A DNA stretch of 9,035 bases from Bacillota bacterium (GCA_012841005.1 DUVO01000194.1:1-9035), one strand, 5' to 3'. Positions 1 to 6,214 are shown, counted from the stretch's first letter. Translations and numbers: made by a program. The notes: a model not told the origin generated them from the sequence alone.

Positions 1-10
1 GTTCTGGTGT

Positions 11-105
11 GGGGGTGGATTGGTCCTGGTGGGCCGCCTGGACTTCAAATCCAGTGGGGGGCGTGGCCCGTCCCCGGTGGGTTCGATTCCCACACACTCC
101 CGCCA
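11..105 (+). tRNA. selC: tRNA-Sec (selenocysteine tRNA, anticodon UCA)
   Basis: This tRNA inserts selenocysteine at UGA codons with SelA, SelB and SelD, none of which is in the window. The anticodon arm pairs 38-42 with 50-54 around a seven-base loop whose anticodon is TCA at 45-47. The D stem has six pairs (21-26 with 31-36, including a U-G) and a four-base loop, as in bacterial tRNA-Sec. The variable arm is long (about 55-76). The T arm pairs 77-81 with 89-93. The acceptor stem can form eight pairs (11-18 with 94-101), with a G-U at 14/98 and an apparent G-A mismatch at the innermost position. G102 is followed by an encoded CCA at 103-105. The extended acceptor-plus-T helix, six-pair D stem, long variable arm and UCA anticodon together make the identity firm. 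The exact 5' end is inferred from the acceptor pairing. Confidence 0.95.
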
Positions 106-114
106 GTAGAACAG

Positions 115-170
115 AAAATGACCGCTGCAGTGGAAGAAAATAGCCTCCCCTGATGCGGTCATTTTTTTTA
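115..170 (+). terminator. Rho-independent terminator after tRNA-Sec
   Basis: An 11-base stem pairs 115-125 (AAAATGACCGC) with 155-165 and runs into a T-rich tract at 162-169. It begins nine bases after the tRNA CCA end, so the tRNA is probably the last gene of its transcript. The loop is long (29 bases), and its exact fold is not clear. Confidence 0.75.
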
Positions 171-216
171 TTTTACTCCGAAAATACTCTGATCGAGGTT
201 ATCTTTAGAGGTTTTT

Positions 217-235
217 TTTACATAACTATTGTAAA
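217..235. promoter_or_regulatory. Short dyad next to repeat element A
   Basis: TTTACA (217-222) is mirrored by TGTAAA (230-235) around a seven-base AT-rich centre, just before the closing stem of element A. It could be an operator-like dyad or an extra hairpin of the element. No matching promoter boxes were recognised, and a six-base dyad in AT-rich sequence can arise by chance. Confidence 0.2.
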
Positions 236-485
236 GGACTACACTTCTGGCGGAGTGACATTGCGACGAGCGGCTAAGGGCACTAGCGATGGTACCGCAG
301 GACAGCAGGGCGAAGGACAGGAGGTCCGGAGCCTTCGTGCGGGACATGGAGGTTCCATGGGCTCACGACCCCGCTGGACAAGGGAACGGAGCGCAAGTTT
401 CTTCCCGAGGAGAACAGAGAGCGAAGCCAGAAGTGTTGGTCAATTAATTTTCATCCCTCTGCTGGTGCCGGTTACCGACATGGGC
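236..485. repeat. Stem-closed repeat, element A (long copy; possible structured RNA)
   Basis: The core is an 11-base perfect inverted repeat, ACACTTCTGGC at 241-251 with GCCAGAAGTGT at 426-436, enclosing about 170 bases rich in further pairing (for example CATGG/CCATG near 344-358). Element B at 4560-4670 has the same closing stem with compensating changes (C-G replacing T-A). It also shares the block GGAGAAC.G.GAGC.AAGCC just before the 3' arm and a block after it (TTTCATCC.TCTGC.GGT.CCG...TACCG...CATGGGC). Conservation concentrated in paired arms and flanking blocks suggests an RNA or a small mobile repeat rather than coding DNA. It lies upstream of the ybjQ-like gene, so it could be its leader, but B sits antisense to its neighbouring genes. 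I do not recognise the family. The direction of function is unknown. Confidence 0.55.
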
Positions 486-605
486 ATTTCTTCTGGTTCT
501 CTGCCATTTTGGTCCTGTAGAGCAGAGGGTAGTTTTCCATTTCCGGCAGGGATTTTCCCGTGGCCGGGGAATTTATTCAGAAAACCTAGATTGGGGGTAG
601 GAAAA

Positions 606-926
606 ATGATTGTAACGACAACACCTGGGGTGGAAGGGAAACAAATTCTAGAATACAAGGGGATTATCTTCGGTGAGGTTATCTCCGGTGTGGATTTCCT
701 TAAGGATTTTGCTGCCGGTCTCACCAATTTCTTTGGCGGCCGGTCCAAAGCCTACGAGGGAGAGCTGTTGCAGGCCCGGGAAGAAGCCTTGGCCGAAATG
801 AAGCAGCGGGCTGCCGCCCTGGGGGCCAATGCAGTTGTGGGGGTAGATATCGACTACGAGGTCCTTGGCGCCAATGGCAACATGCTTATGGTTACCGCCT
901 CGGGAACGGCCGTCCTGGTGGAATAA
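606..926 (+). CDS. YbjQ / UPF0145 family protein (putative heavy-metal-binding domain)
   Basis: This 106-residue protein matches the YbjQ/UPF0145 family in length and pattern. It opens [19 protein letters not shown], continues [16 protein letters not shown], has a helix with [24 protein letters not shown] and ends in a strand with [14 protein letters not shown]. The family is small and probably oligomeric. It has been described as putative heavy-metal binding on structural grounds, but its role is not settled. The ATG at 606 is chosen because GGGGGTAGG lies just upstream and family homology starts there. The frame is open back to 153, but that stretch is structured repeat DNA and does not look like protein. 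The gene is probably monocistronic, since terminators flank it on both sides. No signal peptide or membrane segment is visible. Confidence 0.9.
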   Translation: MIVTTTPGVEGKQILEYKGIIFGEVISGVDFLKDFAAGLTNFFGGRSKAYEGELLQAREEALAEMKQRAAALGANAVVGVDIDYEVLGANGNMLMVTASGTAVLVE

Positions 927-963
927 GTGATTTCTTTCTGGTGGACATACTTAGGTGGAATCA

Positions 964-988
964 GCTCCCCTGCAAGGGGAGCAGTTTT
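964..988 (+). terminator. Rho-independent terminator after the ybjQ-like gene
   Basis: GCTCCCCT (964-971) pairs with AGGGGAGC (975-982) and is followed by AGTTTTGT. It sits 38 bases after the ybjQ-like stop and 86 bases before the kinase start, separating the two genes. Confidence 0.75.
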
Positions 989-1073
989 GTAGAGAAATCC
1001 CTTGATTGGGCCGGCCGGCAAAGCCGCCGACCGGGCAGGGGAAGGAGGACGAAAAGGAAAGGAGGAGATGGCC

Positions 1074-2273
1074 ATGATGATTTTGGTAGCCAATGTTGGC
1101 AGTACTTCCCTTAAATACAAACTTTTCGATATGGGAACGGAAAGGGTTTTGGCTGTGGGGAAGGTGGAGAGGGTAGGCAACCCGCCTTCACTTTTCAGTC
1201 ATAGGGCGCCGGGGGTAAATATTCAGGGGAAAGAGGTTGTGGTCAAGGATCATACCGGGGCGATCAAGCTGATGTTGGATGCCCTGGTAGAACCCACCGG
1301 GGGTGTGATCAGGGATTTGGCGGAAATAGCCGGGGTCGGTTTCAAAACTGTACACGCCCGGGGAGTGTCTGGTTCCTGCTTATTGACAGAGGGAGTAATA
1401 GCTGCCATGGAGGAATATGCGGCAATAGCTCCGGCCCATAATCCCCCTTACCTGGCTACCATTAGAATATTTCAAAAACTGCTGCCCGGGAAATCCCTGG
1501 TCGGGGTTTTTGAAACCGCCTTTCACCAAACCATGCCTCCGGAGGCGTACCTGTACGGTGTTCCCTATGACTGGTGGGAAAGATACGGTATCAGGCGGTA
1601 TGGTTTCCACGGGGCTTCCCACCGGTATATAAGCGAGAGGGTCAGGGAACTCTTCGGCCCTGTTCGGCATGTGGTTTCCTGTCATCTGGGGGGAAGCGCT
1701 TCCCTGTGTGCCATTAAAGACGGCCGTTCCATCGATACCAGCATGGGATTTTCTCCCCAGGCCGGTATTCTGCACTCCAACCGCTGCGGTGATCTAGATC
1801 CCTTTATCCTCTACTATCTGGTGGAAAAGGGGCACTACACCTGGGCCGGAGCCAAGGAGGCTCTGGTCACCAATGGTGGCCTGAAGGGATTATCCGGGGT
1901 CAGTGGTGACGTTCGTGACATAGAAGGAGCAGCTGCCAGGGGTGAGCGGAGGGCGGCGGCAGCCCTGGATGTTTATTGTTACGGCATCAAAAAGTACATC
2001 GGGGCCTATGCAGCCATCCTGGGAGGCCTCGATGTAGTTGCCTTTACCGGGGGTATCGGTGAGAACGGTGTTGCCATAAGGGAAAGGGTACTGGAGGGAC
2101 TAGAATTTCTCGGTATTCATATTGATGGGGAGAAGAATCAGGTCCGGGGCCGGGAAGCACTGATCTCGACACCGGACAGCAGGGTAAAGGTCATGGTTAT
2201 TCCCGCCAATGAGGAAATAATTGTTGCCCGGGAGACCCAGAAGGTACTTGCTGCCATTGGTACAGGGAAATAG
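1074..2273 (+). CDS. Divergent acetate-kinase-family enzyme (acetate/propionate kinase paralogue)
   Basis: This 399-residue protein has the full acetate kinase layout and usual length. It carries the N-terminal phosphate-binding NVGSTSLK motif (N7), TAFHQTMPPEAYLYGVPY, RRYGFHGASH (H179), SIDTSMGFSP, the retained arginine R237, FTGGIGENG and PANEE (E380). The family transfers phosphate between ATP and a short carboxylate such as acetate or propionate in the cytosol. Several active-site positions differ from ordinary AckA: GHRVVHGG is GFKTVHARG (lysine 91 for the substrate-binding arginine), VFDTAF is VFETAF (Glu147 for the catalytic Asp148 of Methanosarcina), HLGNGAS is HLGGSAS, and GTRSGD is SNRCGD. 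It may therefore use another substrate or work poorly on acetate. ATG 1074 is preferred because AGGAGG (1060-1065) lies eight bases upstream; ATG 1068 is too close. No pta partner is in the window. Confidence 0.85.
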   Translation: MMILVANVGSTSLKYKLFDMGTERVLAVGKVERVGNPPSLFSHRAPGVNIQGKEVVVKDHTGAIKLMLDALVEPTGGVIRDLAEIAGVGFKTVHARGVSGSCLLTEGVIAAMEEYAAIAPAHNPPYLATIRIFQKLLPGKSLVGVFETAFHQTMPPEAYLYGVPYDWWERYGIRRYGFHGASHRYISERVRELFGPVRHVVSCHLGGSASLCAIKDGRSIDTSMGFSPQAGILHSNRCGDLDPFILYYLVEKGHYTWAGAKEALVTNGGLKGLSGVSGDVRDIEGAAARGERRAAAALDVYCYGIKKYIGAYAAILGGLDVVAFTGGIGENGVAIRERVLEGLEFLGIHIDGEKNQVRGREALISTPDSRVKVMVIPANEEIIVARETQKVLAAIGTGK

Positions 2274-2296
2274 GCACCCGCTGTTGTACTTCTATG

Positions 2297-2318
2297 TCTG
2301 GTGCCCGAAGGCACCAGA
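2297..2318 (+). terminator. Hairpin after the kinase gene (weak terminator candidate)
   Basis: TCTGGTGCC (2297-2305) and GGCACCAGA (2310-2318) form a perfect nine-base stem closed by a CGAA tetraloop, 24 bases after the kinase stop. No U-tract follows on the + strand, so it may be an mRNA-stabilising hairpin rather than a classical terminator. Confidence 0.4.
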
Positions 2319-2380
2319 AATAGTGCTCTGCACCTTCCCTGCACAGTTTGTAAAGAAATAATTTAGTGGCGGCATCAATT

Positions 2381-2698
2381 TTAAATATAATTCTCAAAAA
2401 TGCAGGCCTCTGCAATGCTTTTCTGAATCAACTCTACAATATGCTTATTTAAGAAGGTGCTTAACAAATAATTAAGCGGTGTCCAGAGTGCCCCTCTGAT
2501 ATATTTAAGGCACTGGGGGCTGCCACATTTGCAGGCAAAAGGTCTGCACATGTCCCATTCTGTGGAGGGATAGAAGTAGTTTAATTCCTCGCCGGGATAA
2601 ATGTCCTTCGAGGAATAAACCAACCCCTTTTCAGTATTGACTATTAGATTGGGATTACAACTGTGGTTTAGTAGTACAAGATCGAAGTCTGCAAATTG
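2381..2698 (-). pseudogene. SET-domain protein (lysine-methyltransferase fold), C-terminal remnant
   Basis: Read on the - strand, about 106 residues match the C-terminal half of a SET domain. They include LLNHSCNPN (coded near 2651-2674), a GEELNYFY core strand that normally supplies the catalytic tyrosine, and a post-SET-like zinc cluster, FACKCGSPQCLKYIRG, followed by a short tail and a TAA stop at 2381-2383. SET proteins transfer methyl from S-adenosylmethionine to lysine. The N-terminal half is missing. Upstream of about 2698 the frame stays open only as the antisense of a YheC/YheD fragment, and no start codon lies between that junction and the NHSC motif. The gene is therefore broken at its 5' end by a rearrangement or a misassembly. 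Its substrate cannot be inferred. Confidence 0.7.
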
Positions 2699-2902
2699 GG
2701 GCCCTTTGGGGAGCTGGGCCTTGACCTGGCTATAGATGAAGAGGGGGTCATATGGTTTATTGAAGCGAATACAAAGCCTGATAAGGATCTGGTGGTGGGG
2801 CTGGATAACATCGATGAAATCCACAGCCAGTATCTGGCCATATTTGAGTATGCCGGCTACCTGTGCGGACTGCATCCCTCTGCTGGTGCCGAGCGGGAAT
2901 AG
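2696..2902 (+). pseudogene. YheC/YheD family ATP-grasp protein, C-terminal remnant
   Basis: About 68 residues match the C-terminal ATP-grasp segment of the YheC/YheD protein encoded at 6214-4704: GPFGELGLDLAIDEEG, then VIWFIEANTKPDKD, then an FEYAGYL helix. The equivalent there is FGPFGELGIDLALDKEG with WFIEANAKPGKD. The ELGLDLAID and IEAN parts carry metal-binding acidic residues of ATP-grasp enzymes. Everything upstream (about 350 residues in the family) is absent, and the 5' edge abuts a SET-gene remnant on the other strand. A TTG at 2696 could formally start translation, but no ribosome-binding site or full domain supports that. The last residues before the TAG, LHPSAGAERE, are coded by a 19-base stretch also present in element A, so the tail may be acquired. 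Confidence 0.75.
2873..2891 (+). repeat. 19-base exact repeat shared with element A (452-470)
   Basis: CATCCCTCTGCTGGTGCCG occurs identically here and at 452-470. Element B has a 16-of-19 version at 4637-4655. Here it forms the 3' end of the YheC/YheD remnant, and similarity stops on both sides. It may mark a partial copy of the repeat element left at a rearrangement. Confidence 0.6.
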
Positions 2903-2990
2903 AATAAAGGAAAAATGTCTTCCCCTGTGGAAGGTAAGAAGTGCTGTACCAACTTAATAAAGGCCGTACAAGGAGAAGGGTTGATTAAAC

Positions 2991-3146
2991 ATGTCTATTG
3001 GTGTAATTGGCGGTGCCGATGGGCCAACGGCAATTTTTATAGCAGGGAGTATCAACTGGCACACTATAGTTGTCGTAGCTGGTGTAGGTATTGCAGTGGT
3101 CGGGATTATTATCTGGGCCCTGGGAAAAGGAAAAAGAAAACCGTAA
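2991..3146 (+). CDS. Small membrane protein with the GGADGPT motif of decarboxylase beta subunits
   Basis: This 51-residue ORF starts MSIGVIGGADGPTAIFIAG. Its IGxIGGADGPTxIF core matches the signature of the beta subunits of sodium-translocating decarboxylases (oxaloacetate, methylmalonyl-CoA and glutaconyl-CoA types; OAD_beta family), where it occurs inside a protein of several hundred residues. Here it is followed by one hydrophobic segment (about residues 25-44, rich in Val, Ile and Gly) and a basic KGKRKP tail, then TAA. That reads as a complete single-pass membrane protein with a cytosolic C-terminus rather than a random fragment. GAAGGG ends ten bases before the ATG. It overlaps nothing and converges on the YheC/YheD gene ending at 3165. 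Function is unknown. It could be a degenerate fragment, but an intact start, membrane span and charged tail argue against that. Confidence 0.6.
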   Translation: MSIGVIGGADGPTAIFIAGSINWHTIVVVAGVGIAVVGIIIWALGKGKRKP

Positions 3147-3164
3147 AAAATTTTGAGGATGGGT

Positions 3165-4502
3165 TCAAGTACGTCTGATAACTGCAGAAATACGGGGTTT
3201 ATCACCCAGGCCGGCCAGGAAGACGGCGTGCTCTACAATCAGTTGGAGCAGCCGTTTTTCTTGTTCCGGCAGGATGCCGGGGCCAAAATGCCCGGGGCGG
3301 TCATTGGCTTCAATCAGCCATAATCGCTCCCTGGTGTCGATCCCTATATCAAGGCCCAGTTCCGCAAGATAACCCTGCGGGGCGTCCAGGTCCCGGGCAG
3401 CGGTCAGGGCCAGGTCTCGGATTCCTTGCAGAAATGTTTCTCCTCTACCGGGGAAAAGCTTTTCCAGTATCTCTCCGGCGTTGGCATGTCGGCCCCCGGT
3501 GTGGAGGTTGGTGGTGGCCGCTCCCCTGGTCCCCACCTTTGCTGCCAGGACAGCCACCTGCCACTGTCCCTGCCCATCTTTATGCAGGTGGGCGCGAAAA
3601 TCTACCGGGTGGTCGCCGCAGCAGCAAATTTTATCTATTGCCTCCTGCAGGAGGTAATTTCCTTCTCTCAGGAGGGGAAGCACCATCTCCTCGAGCTCCC
3701 CCAGGGTCAGGACTTGCTCTTCATTACCTTTACCGCTGGTGAAGGAGGCCCACCGGTAGGCATCTGGTCCGGTAGCGGTGAGAAGAATGACACCCTGGCC
3801 ATGGGAGCCCCCGATGGGTTTGAGGTATACCTTTCCATGCCGGGCGAGGAAAGAGATAAGCTGGGTGTAACTTTGCAGAGATATGGTAAGGGGCAGGTAA
3901 GGGGCCGCCCCTTTGCCGGCCAGGCGGCTGTAAACCGTCCATTTGTCCAGCCCCCCGGGATTGTAGAATTTAATCCCGGGGTGATTGTTAAGAAAGGTAT
4001 ATACATCGGGGAAAATTTCCCTGGTATGGGGGGTGAGGAACCCGACCCGGTTGTAGACCACGTCGGGCAGGGGGAAGGTGCCCATTCGCCAGGTATTGTT
4101 GCCTATAGCGGTATAACCATTTATAGTATTTTCCTTCCGGTTTAAATCAGCGGCGGTGAAGATAAAGGTCAGGAGGCCCCGGCTGTTGCTGTAGTTGACC
4201 AGTCTCTGGTAAAAGGACAGGTCCCGGGTGTACATGACCTGTGGGGGTACCTCAACCATTATTCCCAAGACGGGTCCCAGTTTAATACCCTTTTCCACTT
4301 TGTAAACAGATAGATTTTTTGCAAAGAAGGGGAAACAGGGCAATGATTGGGCAGGCAGGGAAATAGTTTTCTCCGCAGCACTGATGTTATCCTCCACAGC
4401 GGCCACAGCAGTCGCCGCCGGCCCCAGGAAAAGGGTCAGGTTGCCGGGGGACAGGGTCAGCGCGGCGGCCGGGGCCGAAGTCATATTATTTTTGCTTGTC
4501 AC
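3165..4502 (-). CDS. YheC/YheD family ATP-grasp protein (spore-coat associated)
   Basis: This 445-residue protein fits the YheC/YheD ATP-grasp family, whose Bacillus members are endospore coat-associated. The order is family typical: KLGPVLGIMVEV (about 74-85), FPLPDVVYNR (143-152), GLDKWTVYSRL (184-194), the nucleotide-binding YLKPIGGSHGQGV (226-238), a DFRAHLHKDGQGQWQV strand (301-316) and the metal-binding ELGLDIGID with LWLIEAN (381-400). The reaction and substrate of the family are not known to me. The start is GTG at 4502, because GGAGGT (complement of 4511-4516) lies eight bases upstream and no ATG fits as well. The first 60 residues are Ala/Thr-rich and poorly conserved. A possible sigma-A-like pair (TTGCCG and TATGCT, 18 bases apart, complement of 4577-4548) lies at the edge of element B and is only suggestive. 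A related gene lies 200 bases upstream in the same direction. Confidence 0.88.
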   Translation of the reverse strand: MTSKNNMTSAPAAALTLSPGNLTLFLGPAATAVAAVEDNISAAEKTISLPAQSLPCFPFFAKNLSVYKVEKGIKLGPVLGIMVEVPPQVMYTRDLSFYQRLVNYSNSRGLLTFIFTAADLNRKENTINGYTAIGNNTWRMGTFPLPDVVYNRVGFLTPHTREIFPDVYTFLNNHPGIKFYNPGGLDKWTVYSRLAGKGAAPYLPLTISLQSYTQLISFLARHGKVYLKPIGGSHGQGVILLTATGPDAYRWASFTSGKGNEEQVLTLGELEEMVLPLLREGNYLLQEAIDKICCCGDHPVDFRAHLHKDGQGQWQVAVLAAKVGTRGAATTNLHTGGRHANAGEILEKLFPGRGETFLQGIRDLALTAARDLDAPQGYLAELGLDIGIDTRERLWLIEANDRPGHFGPGILPEQEKRLLQLIVEHAVFLAGLGDKPRISAVIRRT

Positions 4503-4555
4503 AGTTCTCTACCTCCATGACCTTTTCTTTGCTCTTCTCTAAAAGTTAGCATAGT

Positions 4556-4672
4556 TGAGGGACAACACTTCCGGCAACCGCTATTACCTCCGCAAGGAGA
4601 ACTGGGAGCAAAGCCGGAGTGTTGGACATTTTTTTCATCCTTCTGCCGGTACCGGGTACCGTTGGCATGGGC
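4556..4672. repeat. Stem-closed repeat, element B (short copy; possible structured RNA)
   Basis: AACACTTCCGGC (4564-4575) pairs with GCCGGAGTGTT (4613-4623), with one bulged base. Inside is a CTCC-GCAA-GGAG hairpin with a GNRA-type loop (4588-4599). After the 3' arm come TTTTCATCC and a GGTA/TACC hairpin (about 4646-4660) ending in CATGGGC. Element A has the same parts in the same order and orientation, but about 135 more bases inside the stem. The stem differs between copies by paired substitutions. B fills the gap between the two - strand YheC/YheD genes. Read on that strand it would be the leader of the 4502-3165 gene, while the conserved GNRA loop and AGCAAAGCC look more RNA-like on the + strand. 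Family not recognised. Confidence 0.55.
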
Positions 4673-4703
4673 GTCTAATCTGTGAACAGAAGCTTATATC
4701 CCT

Positions 4704-6214
4704 TTATCTTACTGCCACCGGGATTGCCTCTACCGCAGTTACCGTAGTCCCTACGCCCTTGTGGCTGGGCACACTGCCGGCGCTAAAAATAATACTTTTT
4801 CTTCCCCAGCCCACCTGTACCGGGCTGGATAGGGGGGTCCCGCCGGTAAGGGGTGCTGTTTTAAAACCGGCCAGGAGTTTAGCGTATTCCAGGGGGTTAA
4901 GAAAGGATGCGATAAAGGTTTCTTCCCCACAACCCAGGGCAACGGTATCTTTGCCCGGTTTGGCATTGGCCTCTATAAACCAGAGCTTTCCTTCTTTATC
5001 CAGGGCCAGATCTATTCCCAGTTCTCCAAAGGGACCAAACTCTTCTTCCAGCCGGGCCACGATCCTGCGCAGGAGCTCCGTAATCCTGGCCTGCAAATCC
5101 TGGCTCTGGGTTTTGGAGTACCCTGCCATCACCTCGAAAAAGTAGGGAAAATCATACACCCGGGAACCGGTCCGGGTGCTGGTAATATGGGCACCCCCTA
5201 CCGCCATCCGTACCGGAATGGCCGTAACCTGCCACTCTCCCTTTCCATTTTTCTGGACAAGGGGTCGCAAATCAATAATCGCCCCGTTATGGGTAACCAA
5301 ATCTAACCCCTGCTGGACGATAGCCCTTGAATTGCCAATAATTTTCCTTATTTCTTCCTCCAGGTGGCTTAAGCTCACAATTCTTTTCTCAACCTGGGCC
5401 TGGGCGAAATAGGCCAGGGTGTAACCAATTGTTTCCCTGGCCATCCTGATCACCCCGCGGCCATTGCTGCCGGTACAGGTCTTGATGTAGATGACCTTAT
5501 AGTCCTGCAGCATCTTCTCGATATTTTGCCGATTGTATAAGGAGGTTTGCGGCAGATGTTCCCTGACATCTCCATGTTTGTGCAGGGCCTGATACAGCCT
5601 CCACTTATCAAAATAGTGCTGGCAGTTAAATTTTTCAGGCCGGGTATTCCCTGCAGGCGCCGGCGCAGCCCGCGGGCGTTCTTTTCTGCTTCCCCGGAAA
5701 AGCCCCCGGCCCGGTCATATAAGACATCGGGAAAGGGAAAGGGGTGCTGGACCCAGCGGTTCTCCTCGTAATTGTAATAGGTTCCGTTGATCCTTCCCCT
5801 CGGCCAGTTTATATCCCTGAGGCTGAAAAGGTAGAGCAGTGTATGGGCTCTTCTGTTTCCTTCCACCAAACCCATGAGGCGGAAATGGGAACCGCCCTCC
5901 TCGATGTTTTTTAAATAACCCCTGCCGACGAAAACCCCAATTACCGGACCCAGGCGCAAATACCCGGGAGCTACAATGGCCTGCAGCTTTAAGCCGCTGG
6001 GGAGTCCCAGCCTTTTTAGGCCCTGTTCCGAAATGTATATTTCCCGCTGGGTTTGATTTTTTCTTATCGTAGCCGTTATTTCACTGTTTCCCGCCTTGAT
6101 GCGAAGGGTGTTACCCTTTAACTTCCCAAGGGCCAGCAGGCCTTCGGGCAGTGAAACGGTTATAGTACTGCTGCCGTCGGCAACACTTTTCACAATATAG
6201 TAATTAGCTGTCAT
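4704..6214 (-). CDS. YheC/YheD family ATP-grasp protein, split by a -1 frameshift
   Basis: Two - strand frames together encode one YheC/YheD-like protein of about 503 residues. The first frame (from ATG 6214, with GGCGGGG just upstream) carries an N-terminal domain, LRLGPVIGVFVGRGYLKN and FPFPDVLYDRAGG. It stays homologous up to GIPGLKN near 5632, then reads unrelated sequence to a stop at 5450. In the -1 frame homology resumes immediately with NCQHYFDKWRLYQALHKHG. It continues through IYIKTCTGSNGRGVIRM (the ATP-binding lysine region), IIDLRPLVQKNGKGEWQV, FGELGIDLALD and WFIEAN, and ends at a TAA at 4704-4706. The changeover is at A AAU UUA (complement of 5633-5627), a known -1 slippery heptamer, which also overlaps a run of five A. 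The break may be programmed frameshifting, a mutation or a sequencing error. The C-terminal 50 residues exceed the conserved fold. Role presumed sporulation-related. Confidence 0.8.
5627..5633 (-). promoter_or_regulatory. A AAU UUA slippery heptamer at the YheC/YheD frameshift
   Basis: In the upstream reading frame the codons are CTG AAA AAT TTA ACT. A -1 slip on A-AAT-TTA gives AAA TTT and then AAC TGC CAG, the frame that encodes the rest of the protein. The heptamer is in the correct register and at the exact point of frame change. A purine-rich AGGGA lies about 14 bases upstream of it, and an AGATGT/ACATCT hairpin lies roughly 60 bases downstream, farther than usual stimulatory structures. 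Function is unproven. Confidence 0.35.

Noticed and set aside
285..300. GATGGTACCGC inside element A as a T-box antiterminator motif.
   Set aside because: The motif is partial and in the wrong place relative to any terminator. No specifier loop or aminoacylation-related gene is nearby.
153..605. A long open frame in phase with the ybjQ-like gene, giving a possible 257-residue protein.
   Set aside because: The upstream 151 codons lie in a terminator and a highly structured repeat and show no protein-like pattern. Family homology and a ribosome-binding site both point to ATG 606.
3426..4145. A 239-codon + strand open frame opposite the YheC/YheD gene.
   Set aside because: It is an antisense shadow of a clearly coding - strand gene and shows no domain pattern of its own.
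4556..4672. Element B as a c-di-GMP-I (GEMM) riboswitch, because of GGCAACC, a GNRA loop and GGGAGCAAAGCC.
   Set aside because: The fragments resemble GEMM, but the second stem does not form as in that class, GGGACGCAAAGCC is not matched, element A lacks the GGCAAACC part, and no gene follows in that direction.
4610..4675. A 30-residue - strand ORF in element B (starting MKKMSNTPALLPVL).
   Set aside because: The corresponding part of element A does not keep the frame (it stops after four codons), so selection appears to act on the nucleic acid structure rather than on a peptide.
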